Positions 23,352 through 32,447 of a stretch of DNA of 64,000 bases are shown here, in pieces (the stretch's first letter is position 1; the number at the start of each line of letters is the position of its first letter). Both the position numbers and the translations under genes were made by a program. This DNA comes from RH-AL1 sp965198495. Lineage in GTDB: Bacteria > Pseudomonadota > Alphaproteobacteria > Rhizobiales > Beijerinckiaceae. Below the pieces are notes generated by a model. That model searched no databases and was not told the origin of the DNA. It saw nothing but the letters and a program-made list of their open reading frames with translations. The stretch is taken from positions 186,001 to 250,000 of the forward strand of contig CBDAPL010000001.1 in NCBI GenBank assembly GCA_965198495.1. The letters run 5' to 3'.

Positions 23352-23732
23352 GCGCTCGATAAGGGCTCAGATCGAGACCGCGCGCTCAGCAACCAATTCA
23401 ACCTCGGTCCGGCGAACGTTGCCCAGAAGGTCCAGGAACGCATCACATCGGCGAAGCGGAGGGACCCCTTGTTCGATCAGGACAGGTTGGCCGCATTGTC
23501 CGAATGGCTGGAGTTCGCTGACCTGCGAGAACTCCAGGATATTGTCCTAAACAAGCTGCTCTGGCCGAAGTTTGAGCCGTCGTTCCAGAACAAGTCAATC
23601 ACGGAACTACGCTTCGCGCAGTTGGCCGAGCTCCGCAATTGCCTCAGGCATAGCCGTCACATCAACCTTGTCGTCAAGAAGGAAGGCGAGGCCGCGTTCA
23701 TCTGGTTCGAAGAGATGCGCAAGAGAGCCTAA
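23352..23732 (+). pseudogene. HEPN-like domain fragment (C-terminal)
   Basis: A frame open from just after a TGA at 23349 to TAA 23732 encodes ALDKGSDRDRALSNQFNLGP, then LAALSEWLEFADLRELQDIV and LRFAQLAELRNCLRHSRHIN. RNCLRH fits the R-x4-6-H motif of HEPN ribonuclease domains with the typical polar residue after the Arg, and the surrounding helices resemble the Swt1-like / DUF4145-like HEPN group. No ATG or GTG begins the frame (the first possible start is TTG 23469), so this is probably the C-terminal part of a larger protein cut by the IS110 insertion upstream. HEPN proteins act in toxin-antitoxin, abortive infection and other defence systems. Confidence 0.5.
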
Positions 23733-23781
23733 ACTAAACGACGGCTGATAATCGGATTGGAGTACTTAGCTGCATCGGTCG

Positions 23782-24057
23782 CGCAAAGGGCGGCCTGAAA
23801 CCAAGCTCCACACCGCCTTCTACGCTGGAGAGCGTCCGGCTACGGCGACGTCCATCAATGTCGAGATCGTCCGCAAACCCGAGAATCAAATCGGCTTGGC
23901 CGTCCATCCGAGGCATTGGGTGGTCGAGAGGTTCTTCGCATGGATCAGTCGCACCGACGTCTTTGGAAGGATCCCGAGGCCAGGCTCGCCCCCGCGAAAG
24001 CCTTCTACGCGGCCTCCGTGATGATCCTCGTCAGGCGGCTCGCGAGGGCCGCGTGAC
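23782..24057 (+). pseudogene. IS5-family transposase remnant, internally deleted
   Basis: The frame from 23782 gives RKGRPETKLHTAFYAGERPA, then jumps to VEIVRKPENQIGLAVHPRHW and VVERFFAWISR; after a one-base frameshift near 23955 it continues RRLWKDPEARLAPAKAFYAA and SVMILVRRLARAA to a TGA at 24057. HWVVERFFAW contains the catalytic Glu block of IS5-type DDE transposases; the region with the second Asp is deleted. It lies directly beside repeat copy B. Confidence 0.8.
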
Positions 24058-24107
24058 TATCGGGACGGACTCTTAGACAGCCTTCACCTTTCCTGTCAAA
24101 AAACGTG

Positions 24108-24345
24108 ATCCTTCGCAGATCTGCGAGAGAACGTTGTCTTTCAGAGCCCTTCCCTCCGCCAGCGTTATACTTGAGTTCATTGTCCTCCATATTTAGGAAA
24201 TCGAAAAGCTCAAGCAAACGCAGGCTTGTGGGTAAATAGCTGTTTACCTCGCTCAGTGTCGATCAGCGAGATTTATGCTCTCGCCGGCGGTCGTTCTCTG
24301 AAGCTGTGTACTTAGCGCTTTTAGCACGGAGTTCGAAACCTGTTC
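24108..24345 (+). repeat. Interspersed repeat, copy B
   Basis: Copy B of the element. The core AAGCAAACGCAGGCTTGTGG (24212) to CACGGAGTT (24333) has the same 116-base span as the other copies. It contains the perfect hairpin GGTAAA-TAGCTG-TTTACC at 24231-24248. Similarity to copy C extends about 100 bases further upstream (GTTGTCTTTCAGAGCCC, CTCCGCCAG), with a 38-base insertion here relative to C. Its right end overlaps the 3' end of the allophanate hydrolase gene. Confidence 0.88.
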
Positions 24346-26120
24346 GTCTCGACGAGCGATCGCCAGCCATTCTTTATTTCCTGCGCGCCTGTGATCGCCC
24401 ACTGTTCGCACAGGAAGCCGCTAGGCATCGAACCATCCGACATCGCGATCTTGCCGATACCGAGCGGCTGGGGGATGCGCGCCACGAACAAGCCGAAAGC
24501 ACTTGGTGAGAGGGACCAAACCTCGGCTGGCACACCAGGTCCAGCGAAGCCTGGGTCGCGCACTAGCCCGGGTTTCGGCGGATCGCTATCCGGGATTGCA
24601 TACAGGCGGTAATCGGCGGCAGTCCGCACCTCCCGTACAAAGGTGCCGCCTAGGGCGATCAGTTCCTTGTTCAACGCGAGACCCGACAGGTGCGCACCGA
24701 CAACGGCAAGCTCGACGCTTTTCCCGCCACCCGCACTGGAAAAGGCCTCCCCGAGCGTTGCCCGCGCGAGGCCGATACCACAACCTGCCGACCGGTGGAA
24801 GCGGTCGGCAAGCGGTGCAAGGGCATCGTCGCTTGAGCCAAGGCCGACGAGCGTCACGCCGAACGGCAGACCTGCCGGCGTGAAACCAGCGGGCACTGCG
24901 ATCGCCGCGAGACCGAGCAAGTTGGCAAAGTTCGTGTAATGGCCAAGCCGACTGTTGAGACGAATAGGGTCGGCGCGCATCGCTGTGACGGTGTAGGTCG
25001 TGGGGGTGGTCGGCAGAAGCAGCGCGTCGCAGTCGGCCCAAGTCGCTTCCGTGCGACGGCGAAGCGACTCAAGCGCGTAACGGCCGTGGAAGGCGTCTAC
25101 GGCGCTAAAACGAGAGGCGCCTTCCAGGATGGCGCGCACCGAAGGGTCGAGGTCGTCTCGGTGCGCGGCAACGAACTGCTCGATGCCGGCGAGTCGTTCG
25201 GCGACCCATGGCCCGTCGTAGAGCAACGCGGCCGCTTCGCGGAACGGCGCGTAGTCGAACGGGACCGCGTCGACACCGAACTCCGCAAGGCGTTCTACCG
25301 CATCGGCGTAGAGGCGTGCGTTGTCGGCATCGCCGTAGAAAACGCGATCCTCCGGAAGCAGGATGCCGATGCGCGGCTTGCTTGACAGAGGCACCGCGTC
25401 GCCGAGGCATGAGAAGGCATCGGCACGATCGTAGCCTTCCGCGATGCGACGAACAGTGACGCCGTCGGCGACGGAGCCGGCGAAGATCGATATCGTGTCG
25501 ATGCTGCGGCAAGCAGGCACGAGGCCAGTCGCGCTGATGCGACCAGGCGTCGGCTTGATCCCGACGATGTTGTTCAATGCCGCTGGAACGCGGCCCGAAC
25601 CAGCCGTGTCAGTGCCGAGCGCGAATGCGGCGAGACCGGCGGCCACCGCCACCGCCGATCCGGACGATGAGCCCCCTGAGATGAAGTCGGCATCGAACAC
25701 GCAGCGCGGTGCGCCATAAGGTGAGCGCGTGCCATTGAGGCCGGTAGCAAACTGATCGAGGTTGGTCTTGCCGATCATGATCGCGCCTGCCGCCCGCAAA
25801 CGCGCGACGCAGAAGGCGTCGCTTTGCGGCGTATAGGCATATGACCGACAACCCGCCGTCGTCGGCACATCCGCGACGTCGATGTTGTCCTTCACCGCGA
25901 ACGGCATGCCCCAGAGTGGCAGGCTATTTGGCTCGGGCGAGAGACGCACCAGGTCCTCTACCTGTCGACGCAGCCCGTCGCGGTCGATCTTGGTGATGAA
26001 GATAGCCGGATCGTCCGCGGCGGCCATGCGCGCGGCAAGCGCGTCTGCTACATCAAAAAGTGAAACGCCGCTGGCGTAAAGCGCGCGCAGTCTGGCGAAG
26101 TCGAGCATCGGCGACAGCAT
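24321..26120 (-). CDS. atzF: Allophanate hydrolase (AtzF type)
   Basis: A 599-residue amidase-signature enzyme that splits allophanate to CO2 and ammonia, the last step of cyanuric acid, biuret and urea-carboxylation pathways. The amidase domain (about residues 1-440) has catalytic Lys77 (FAVKDN), the GGSSSGS block (149-155) and nucleophile Ser175 in GTDTAGSGRVPA. It is followed by the AtzF-specific C-terminal domain (ELAVVGAHLSGLALNKELI, TAADYRLYAIPD, FGLFVARIPQPLGIGKI). I use ATG 26120 because GGAG lies nine bases upstream; GTG 26123 is adjacent. The start overlaps the end of the nitrile-hydratase-like remnant. The last residues after EIKNGWRSLV come from repeat copy B, so the natural C-terminus was replaced. 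Confidence 0.93.
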   Translation of the reverse strand: MLSPMLDFARLRALYASGVSLFDVADALAARMAAADDPAIFITKIDRDGLRRQVEDLVRLSPEPNSLPLWGMPFAVKDNIDVADVPTTAGCRSYAYTPQSDAFCVARLRAAGAIMIGKTNLDQFATGLNGTRSPYGAPRCVFDADFISGGSSSGSAVAVAAGLAAFALGTDTAGSGRVPAALNNIVGIKPTPGRISATGLVPACRSIDTISIFAGSVADGVTVRRIAEGYDRADAFSCLGDAVPLSSKPRIGILLPEDRVFYGDADNARLYADAVERLAEFGVDAVPFDYAPFREAAALLYDGPWVAERLAGIEQFVAAHRDDLDPSVRAILEGASRFSAVDAFHGRYALESLRRRTEATWADCDALLLPTTPTTYTVTAMRADPIRLNSRLGHYTNFANLLGLAAIAVPAGFTPAGLPFGVTLVGLGSSDDALAPLADRFHRSAGCGIGLARATLGEAFSSAGGGKSVELAVVGAHLSGLALNKELIALGGTFVREVRTAADYRLYAIPDSDPPKPGLVRDPGFAGPGVPAEVWSLSPSAFGLFVARIPQPLGIGKIAMSDGSMPSGFLCEQWAITGAQEIKNGWRSLVETNRFRTPC

Positions 26121-26690
26121 CACTTCAAACTCCCGGCATAGTCGTTCCAGACCTCGTTCTGGAAGGATTCGACCGGTAACGTTCTACCACCGGGCCGCTC
26201 GTATTGACGACGGCGAGATCCTCGGGGTTAAGGAAGACGCCGAAGAAATGATAGCACGCCCGTCCGGTGCCGGATAATCCGGAATGCGGACATGGCCCGG
26301 CTTGTTCAGCTCGCGGACACGGATCGTGTCGTTGCTCGCGCAACACGGCATGAAGATCACCTCGCAGGCTCGAAGTCCGGCGGCTTAGTCGCTGCAGCCC
26401 TGGCCGCGAGCTCACCTTCGGACAGGACGCCCCTTCTCGACGAGGAGATCAACCATTGCCTCAAAGCCGGCGACGATAGAAGGACAGCGAGCGGTACTTC
26501 TCGATGCCAAACGATCCAAAACCGCGACGCGTATCGTCGAGGCTGAGGAGCCGACGCGTGCTATCGCCGAGCAGGTTGCGCATGGCTTACACGCGCCGTT
26601 CCCAATCGACCCAGTTCGGCTCAAGTCCTGGAACGCGTCCGGCCGGATCGCCGCCGATGTCATGGTATCTCTCAATGAATGATCCTGTAA
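26120..26690 (-). pseudogene. Nitrile-hydratase beta-like subunit, multiply frameshifted
   Basis: Pieces of a nitrile hydratase / thiocyanate hydrolase beta-type subunit are spread over three frames. The N-terminal part is RYHDIGGDPAGRVPG, WVDWERRV, then a TAA, then MRNLLGDSTRRLLSLDDTRR and GIEKYRSLSFYRRR. Next come FEAMVDLLVEKG and VLSEGELAARAA. The SH3-like end has NDTIRVRELNKPGHVRIPDY, ACYHFFGVFLNPED and VESFQNEVWNDYAGSLK. PGHVRIPDY equals the GHTRLPRY block of NHase beta. At least one nonsense and three frame changes make it inactive. Its final TGA overlaps the atzF start, so it was part of that operon; no alpha subunit is present in the window. Confidence 0.7.
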
Positions 26691-26940
26691 TTCCGTTTGG
26701 TCACAAAGCTCAAGAGAGAGACGCAGCCAGCTTGGCGAGGTCGAACACGCTTCCCCACGATCGTCCGCTTTGTCATGTCGGCAGTAGGAGGCACAAGCCC
26801 GAGACCCGCATCGTTCCGACCACGCACGAGGCACGGAACACCTCGTCCGTTGACGCATTGTAGTCGATGTTGTCCAGACGACCCGGCAAACAGCATCCCG
26901 TCGTACAAGGCATGATTAACTCATCTGACTGTCCTGACAA

Positions 26941-28431
26941 TCAACATAAGCAGCCGCGATTTGATGTATCGCCTTCGCGATCAAGTCCGGCGCAATAATA
27001 TCGAACGAAGGGCGAATAACTCTCCGATTTAACTCGAAGCATCGACACCGCCTCGCGCAGATCATCTGCGATGGCACGAGCACGACGGATCAATTCGGGA
27101 TAATCGATCGTCAGAAAGCGCCCGCGCTCCCAGATCAACCGGCCGCCGACGAGGACGCTGATGATCGCCGTGCCGTCCTCGCCATAGACGAGCTGATTGA
27201 CCGCATCGTTGAGTGGCACAAAGGGTGCGGCGTCGAGATCGAGCAAGACCAAGTCTGCATTGCAGCCCTTAGCGATTCGCCCGGCCTTGTCGAAGCCGAG
27301 GACTTTGGCACCGCCGAGCGTGCCGGCATGAAAAGCTTCAGCGGAGGACAGCCAGCGGTCACTATCCTGATCATGCAGGCGAGAAACGAGGGCGCTGAGA
27401 CGTACTGCTCCAAACATATTCAGCGAGTCCGACGTGATAGCGCCGTCCGTTCCAATCGCCACGTACACTCCCGCATCAAGATAGCGTCGGATCGGCGCGA
27501 CTCCCGAGCCAAGGCGCAGGTTGCTAGCTGGATTATGCGCGACGCTGCAACCGTGATCGGCCAGGCATCGGGCGTCGTCGTCGCTGATCCAAACGGCATG
27601 AGCCGCCGTAAATTGCGGTCCGAGCAGGCCAAGTTTTTCGAGATGACGGACTGCCGAGGATCCATGCACGCGAGGCGCGACGACGGCCTGCACGCGGGAT
27701 TCCGCCACGTGCATTTGCACGGCCAGCCCGTTGTCGGACGCCAAGTCTCGACATCCCATCAGGAATGCGTCGCTGCAATGGTGCGAGATCGTCGGCGCCA
27801 AGGCGGGCCGTATCCGCTCCATATCGAATGGCCAGCCGGCGATGATCGCTCGGCAGCGCGCGAGGCTTTCATCACCCGGAGAGAAGCAGATAGCGTCGAT
27901 CTCCGCGCGCAGATCGGGAGGAAAGACATCGCGCAAACCAGGCATAGCGGCGTAGAACGAGCGGTCCGCCATCATCGGAGCTACGACCGCCCGCAAGCCG
28001 AGATCGTGGTAGGCTCGAGCCACAGCTTCCACGCCGTCCCGAGTTGGCGCCGGGAACTCGCTGAAAAGATCGAACGCGGCAGTGCAACCGGTGCGGATGA
28101 GATCGGCCGCGCCGAGTTGGGCCGACACGTAGTGGATGTCCGGATTTCGCTTACCGCCGAGCCAAGGGTAGGCGTTCAGCAGCATTTCCAATGTCCAGCG
28201 CTCGTTTGTCCCTTTCGAGAGATTGGCTTGGCTGTGCATGTGCGCGTTGATGAAGCCGGGGATGACGAGGGCGCCGCGCGCATCCAGCACGGCCATGTCG
28301 ACATCAACTACGGTTTGTCGTGGAACGAGATCGCGGATGATGCCGTCAATGACGATGAGATCGAGCGGTGCCGGGGTGCCACCTTCGCCCGTGACGACAA
28401 CACCGCCGCGAACAACCAGACTGGACCTCAT
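26941..28431 (-). CDS. Metal-dependent amidohydrolase, AtzB/guanine-deaminase-like
   Basis: A 496-residue member of the amidohydrolase superfamily (TRZ/ATZ-like, subtype with deaminases and chlorohydrolases). The metal site is visible: His64 and His66 in INAHMHSQ, a His in MHVAES, a His in AAHAVW and Asp in IGTDG. The Glu of HVAES is the usual proton shuttle of AtzB, SsnA and guanine-deaminase-like enzymes. Such enzymes deaminate or dechlorinate s-triazines, purines or pterins in the cytoplasm. The natural family length is about 450-480; the last 20-30 residues here are Cys/Tyr-rich and may be an extension. It is divergent from the second amidohydrolase gene, with a palindrome at its own leader. 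Confidence 0.9.
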   Translation of the reverse strand: MRSSLVVRGGVVVTGEGGTPAPLDLIVIDGIIRDLVPRQTVVDVDMAVLDARGALVIPGFINAHMHSQANLSKGTNERWTLEMLLNAYPWLGGKRNPDIHYVSAQLGAADLIRTGCTAAFDLFSEFPAPTRDGVEAVARAYHDLGLRAVVAPMMADRSFYAAMPGLRDVFPPDLRAEIDAICFSPGDESLARCRAIIAGWPFDMERIRPALAPTISHHCSDAFLMGCRDLASDNGLAVQMHVAESRVQAVVAPRVHGSSAVRHLEKLGLLGPQFTAAHAVWISDDDARCLADHGCSVAHNPASNLRLGSGVAPIRRYLDAGVYVAIGTDGAITSDSLNMFGAVRLSALVSRLHDQDSDRWLSSAEAFHAGTLGGAKVLGFDKAGRIAKGCNADLVLLDLDAAPFVPLNDAVNQLVYGEDGTAIISVLVGGRLIWERGRFLTIDYPELIRRARAIADDLREAVSMLRVKSESYSPFVRYYCAGLDREGDTSNRGCLC

Positions 28432-28442
28432 CGATTTACCAG

Positions 28443-28460
28443 CTTGTATCCTAATACAAG
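28443..28460. promoter_or_regulatory. Palindromic operator candidate before amidohydrolase gene
   Basis: CTTGTAT-CCTA-ATACAAG is a perfect 7-base inverted repeat with a 4-base spacer, 12 bases upstream of the start codon of the leftward amidohydrolase. TTGTAT...ATACAA fits GntR-family operators, and the half site resembles the gntR promoter sites at 13562 and 13642. It overlaps the expected ribosome-binding region, so binding would block expression. The rest of this 327-base divergent gap shows no gene. Confidence 0.6.
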
Positions 28461-28758
28461 ATCGATTGCGAGAAAGCAGAACATAAGGAAGGGACTTGAT
28501 CGCCGGGCGGCTTTGCGGTGAAGCTTGCTATCCGCGCCGCTGATGAAGAGCGGAGCAGAAGCTGGTTTTATAGTCATTGGTCGAGATCGACTGTTCCGAT
28601 CTGCCGAGCGATCCATCTGCGCTATAATCATCAGTTTGGGGTCTTTCCGCAATCCTGGTAACCTGAAGCGAAGCGGAATCTCGCTCGCGGCGACAAGAGC
28701 TTCAACGCAGCTCGCCGTGTAAAAGCAAGATGTGATTGGTATTGGGAGCTGACGCGCC

Positions 28759-30006
28759 GTGGATCTTCTCGTCCGTAACGCCGTCATCGTCCGGGGCGGT
28801 GGGGTCGCCGCTGTTGATATCATCATCGACAAAGGCCTCATCATCAGCGTGACAGATCGGCACCCATCGCCTGTCGTCGACGAGACCTCTCCGATCCTGA
28901 ACGCGGGCGGCTGCCTTCTTGTGCCGGGTTTCGTCGAAACGCACATCCATCTCGATAAAACCTGTCTTCTCGATCGATGCACCATTGAGGAAGGGACGCT
29001 CGCCGAGGCGGTGCGCAAGACGGCCGAGGCAAAACGCAGCTTCACGTTCGATGACATCTACGCTCGTGGCGCGGCCTTGATTGAGAAATGCCTCGTTCAA
29101 GGCACCCAACGCATGAGAACGCACGTCGAACTTGATCCCGGGATCGGGCTCGTTGGCTTTGAGGCCATCGACGCCTTGCGCCACGACTATTCCTGGGGTC
29201 TCGACCTTGAGCTTTGCGTTTTCCCGCAAGAAGGCCTCACAAACAATCCCGGGACCGCGGAGCTTCTTGCGGAGGGGCTACAGCGTGGCGCACGTGCGAT
29301 CGGCGCTGCCCCCTATACAGATCCAGATCCGCGTGGCCAAATCGATCGCATCTTCGAACTAGCGCGTGCCTTCGATGTCGACATCGACTTGCACCTCGAC
29401 TTCGCCGACACGACCGTCGGGATGAACATCGACTATGTCTGCGCCAAGACCGAGGCGTTTGCCTGGGGCGGACGCGTTGCTGTGGGTCATATGTCACAGA
29501 TGTCCTTCCTGCCGAAGGCCGACAGCGATGCTTTGGCGCGTCGTCTTGCCGATTGCGGGATTGCCGTGACGGTTCTCCCATCGACGGATCTCTACCTCAT
29601 GGGTCGGAGCCATGACCATGCCATACCGCGCGGGGTAGTTTGTACCGAGCCGCTTCGGGCCGCCGGCGTCACGTGTTCCATCTCCACCAACAACGTGCTC
29701 AATCCGTTCACACCCTATGGTGACGGCTCGATGATCCGAATGGCCAATCTTTACGCCAACATCTGCCAGGTCGCCACCCCGGGCGCTCTCTCTGCGTGTC
29801 TCGACATGATCACGACCGAGCCGGCACGTCTGCTACGCCTGAAAGACTACGGCATCGCTCCAGGAATGGCCGCCGATCTCGTCGCTCTCGATACTGTCTC
29901 GCCAAGCATGGCGGTTGCGACGCTTGCTCAGCCTTTGTGGGGACTCAAACGGGGCCGTCGAACCTTCACCCGCGAGCAGCCGATCCTTCATGCTCCGTCC
30001 GGCTGA
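28759..30006 (+). CDS. Amidohydrolase, cytosine deaminase / AtzC-like
   Basis: A 415-residue amidohydrolase of the cytosine deaminase / N-isopropylammelide amidohydrolase subgroup. Signatures are VETHIHLDK (His62, His64) at the first metal site, DIDLHLDFAD, VAVGHMSQM and an Asn-rich STNNVLNPFTPYGDGS block that replaces the usual Asp-containing strand. These enzymes hydrolytically remove amino or alkylamino groups from six-membered N-heterocycles. The start is GTG 28759 with GGGAG ten bases before it. It is the only rightward gene of the island and ends 193 bases before the convergent transporter operon. Substrate specificity cannot be told from sequence. Confidence 0.9.
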   Translation: MDLLVRNAVIVRGGGVAAVDIIIDKGLIISVTDRHPSPVVDETSPILNAGGCLLVPGFVETHIHLDKTCLLDRCTIEEGTLAEAVRKTAEAKRSFTFDDIYARGAALIEKCLVQGTQRMRTHVELDPGIGLVGFEAIDALRHDYSWGLDLELCVFPQEGLTNNPGTAELLAEGLQRGARAIGAAPYTDPDPRGQIDRIFELARAFDVDIDLHLDFADTTVGMNIDYVCAKTEAFAWGGRVAVGHMSQMSFLPKADSDALARRLADCGIAVTVLPSTDLYLMGRSHDHAIPRGVVCTEPLRAAGVTCSISTNNVLNPFTPYGDGSMIRMANLYANICQVATPGALSACLDMITTEPARLLRLKDYGIAPGMAADLVALDTVSPSMAVATLAQPLWGLKRGRRTFTREQPILHAPSG

Positions 30007-30198
30007 CTGTCCTCGAACCCTATCGAACAGGTTGTCGCCAAACTTAATACGCTCTTGCGCAAGGCAGCGGCAAGAACCAAGGACGCGCTCTGGGCCGCCA
30101 TCGGGCAGCTCGTTAACGCCTTCCAGCCCGACGAAAGCCGAAACTACCTGATTAATGCGGGGTACGATCAAACCCAAAACGCTCTAGCGTGCGATCGT

Positions 30199-31713
30199 TC
30201 ATCCATGCCCGACCATGTGGCTGCCGATGACGCGTGCGTCGGTGCCAGCTGGGGCCTCAAAGACAATGGCGCCGCCGCACATCACCAGGATGCGGTCGGC
30301 CATTTCGCGGATCTCGTCGAGATCTTCCGAGATGAGAAGAACGGCCGCGCCGCTGTTGCGCACTGCGACAATGCGCGCGCGAATCTCGGCTACCGCCTTC
30401 ACGTCGAGCCCGAAGCAAGGGTTGGCGACAATGAGCACATTGATGGCGCCGTCGAGTTCGCGCGCTAGAACGGCGCGCTGGACGTTGCCACCTGACAGGA
30501 CCGAGATCGGCACGTCCTTCGATGGCGTTCGGATGCCGAACGCGGCGATCATGTCGCGAGCGCGTGTCTTCATCCGCGAACGATCCAGCCAAAACCGGCG
30601 CCGGCCCCGGTCGTCTCGGTCGAAGTGGCGCAGGTTGACGTTGTCCTCCACCGACAGGTTCGGGACACAGCCGTTTCGCAGCGGCTCTTCCGGCAGGACT
30701 CGCACCTTGCGCTTGAAAGCTTCGGCGCGTCGCGCATGATAGGGCGCCTCCGCGATGACGATTTCGCCCGCGGTCCGGGCGCGCTGGCCGCCCAACACTT
30801 CCAGCAGAGCCGATTGCCCATTGCCGGAAACACCGGCCACGCCGACGATCTCCCGCCGACTGACGGCAAGCGTCTCGATGTCCAACCCGGGACGGCCGTG
30901 CTCGCCGAGCGTTTTTAGCCTGCGCACTTCGAGGTAGGGCTTCGCTTCGGGCAATCCCTGTCGCGCCGCACTCGTCGGCGCATGCGTCTCGCCGATCATC
31001 AAGGCGGTAAGATCGTTCGCGCCAAGGTCGGCCACCATCCCGCCGCCGACCATGCGGCCGCGACGCAGGACGCTCACGTCATCGGCGAAGGCGGCCACCT
31101 CCTTCAGCTTGTGGGTGATGATGATCACCGTGATGGTCCCCGCGCGAACGAGGTCGCGGACGAGACCAAGCACTTGATCGGATTCCTGCGGCGTCAGCGT
31201 CGAGGTCGGTTCGTCGAGCACCAGCGCCCTGCGCCGCAGGTAGAGCTGTTTAAGGATCTCGGCCTTCTGTCGCTCGCCGGCGGCCAGGCCGCCGACAGGC
31301 GCATCGAGCGGGATCTTGAATGGCATTTCCGCCATGAACGCGGCAAGGTGCGCGCGTTCCCGCTTCCAGGCGATGACCGGAGGCACGTCGGTGCGCGCCA
31401 TGACGAGGTTCTCCGACACAGTCATGGATGGAACAAGCGTGAAATGCTGATACACCATGCCGAGGCCGAGCCGAGCCGCGTCCTGCGGCTGCGCGACGCC
31501 GACCTCGCGTCCATCGACGAGGAAGCTGCCTTCCTCCGCGCGGTTGTAGCCGAGCAGGCATTTGACGAGCGTCGACTTGCCCGCCCCGTTCTCGCCGAGT
31601 AGCGCGTGGACGGTGGCGGCCCCGACCTTGAGCGATACGGCATCGAGCGCGGTGAAGGCGCCGAAACGTTTGGTGACGTTGATTGCCTCGAGACTCACGG
31701 CCCGTGTGCTCAT
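30199..31713 (-). CDS. BMP-type (nucleoside-like) ABC transporter ATPase, double NBD
   Basis: A 504-residue ATP-binding subunit with two fused nucleotide-binding domains, as in YufO/NupA and sugar ABC-2 transporters. Domain 1 has Walker A GENGAGKST, signature-like GGLAAGERQKAE and Walker B ALVLDEPTST. Domain 2 has a degenerate Walker A VSGNGQSALLE, so only the first site is expected to be fully active, then LSGGNVQRAVLARELD. It is the last gene of the six-gene operon, starting at ATG 31713 in a four-base overlap (ATGA) with the hydrolase gene. It powers the permease pair encoded at 33474-35512. Confidence 0.93.
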   Translation of the reverse strand: MSTRAVSLEAINVTKRFGAFTALDAVSLKVGAATVHALLGENGAGKSTLVKCLLGYNRAEEGSFLVDGREVGVAQPQDAARLGLGMVYQHFTLVPSMTVSENLVMARTDVPPVIAWKRERAHLAAFMAEMPFKIPLDAPVGGLAAGERQKAEILKQLYLRRRALVLDEPTSTLTPQESDQVLGLVRDLVRAGTITVIIITHKLKEVAAFADDVSVLRRGRMVGGGMVADLGANDLTALMIGETHAPTSAARQGLPEAKPYLEVRRLKTLGEHGRPGLDIETLAVSRREIVGVAGVSGNGQSALLEVLGGQRARTAGEIVIAEAPYHARRAEAFKRKVRVLPEEPLRNGCVPNLSVEDNVNLRHFDRDDRGRRRFWLDRSRMKTRARDMIAAFGIRTPSKDVPISVLSGGNVQRAVLARELDGAINVLIVANPCFGLDVKAVAEIRARIVAVRNSGAAVLLISEDLDEIREMADRILVMCGGAIVFEAPAGTDARVIGSHMVGHG

Positions 31714-32447
31714 ACGGCGTTTAGCGCCGCGAGAACATCGCTGCTATTCGTGACGGCACCGAAAACTCCGCCCTGCATCGTCACCATCTTAAGTGCTGCG
31801 GCATGATTGCCGGGGTCGGTCGCCGCACAGCAATCGCCGACGATCAGGCACTCAAAGCCTCGATCGTTGGCCTCGCGCATTGTCGTATGGACGCAAACGT
31901 CCGTGGTGATGCCGGTCAATACGAGGTTGCGTAGACCGCGTGTTCGCAGGATGAACTCCAGATCGGTTGCGCAGAACGAGCCTTTTCCGGGCTTGTCGAT
32001 GACGATTTCGCCGGCTAGTGGCGCCAGCTGCGGAATGATCTCCCAGCCGGGTTGGCCGCGGACCAGAACGCGCCCGCAGGGGCCCGGATCGCCAATCCCG
32101 GCACCGATCCGGCGCGAGCGCCACTGCTTGTTCGCCGGCAGGTCACCAAGGTCCGGCCGGTGACCCTCGCGCGTGTGGATGATAGCGAAGCCGTGAGCCC
32201 GCATCGCGTCGAGAAGCGCACGGATCGGCCCAATCGGCTCCTGCGTCAGGCTGAGATCGTATCCCATCGCATCGACGTAGCCACCCTTGCCGCAGAAATC
32301 GACCTGCATATCGATGATCACTAAAGCCGTATTGTCGGGCCGCAGGGCACCATCGTAGGGCCATGGATAGGGGTCGGCGGCGACGAACAACGCGCCGGGC
32401 GGGAACTGGACAATCTCGGCATTGGGCGCGAAAGACTCGCCAGTCAT
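31710..32447 (-). CDS. Isochorismatase-like cysteine hydrolase, biuret hydrolase / RutB-like
   Basis: A 245-residue isochorismatase-superfamily hydrolase. The triad order is Asp46 (IIDMQVDF), Lys152 (IDKPGKGSF) and Cys185 (TTDVCVHTTM). The long N-terminal segment FPPGALFVAADPYPWPYDGA and the ANKQWRSRRIGAGIGDPGPC block place it near enzymes that hydrolyse biuret, ureidoacrylate peracid or related carbamoyl compounds. With the allophanate hydrolase 6 kb away, biuret to allophanate plus ammonia is the simplest reading, but this is inference. The start is ATG 32447, overlapping the nitrilase stop in an ATGA; an upstream extension to 32540 lies inside that gene. Confidence 0.85.
   Translation of the reverse strand: MTGESFAPNAEIVQFPPGALFVAADPYPWPYDGALRPDNTALVIIDMQVDFCGKGGYVDAMGYDLSLTQEPIGPIRALLDAMRAHGFAIIHTREGHRPDLGDLPANKQWRSRRIGAGIGDPGPCGRVLVRGQPGWEIIPQLAPLAGEIVIDKPGKGSFCATDLEFILRTRGLRNLVLTGITTDVCVHTTMREANDRGFECLIVGDCCAATDPGNHAAALKMVTMQGGVFGAVTNSSDVLAALNAV

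Noticed and set aside
24212..24333. Minus-strand peptide conserved between repeat copies (for example KSAKSTASEN and PTSLCLL)
   Set aside because: It is interrupted by a stop in copy B and changes are not concentrated at third positions, so nucleotide-level conservation explains it better.
26672..26908. 78-codon minus-strand frame upstream of the nitrile-hydratase-like remnant
   Set aside because: One alternative frame has a vaguely SMP-30-like LPGRLDNIDYN, but the stretch is too short and broken to name.
28525..28722. 65-codon plus-strand frame in the divergent amidohydrolase promoter
   Set aside because: No ribosome site, no recognisable motif and it would fill the promoter region of the gene at 28759.
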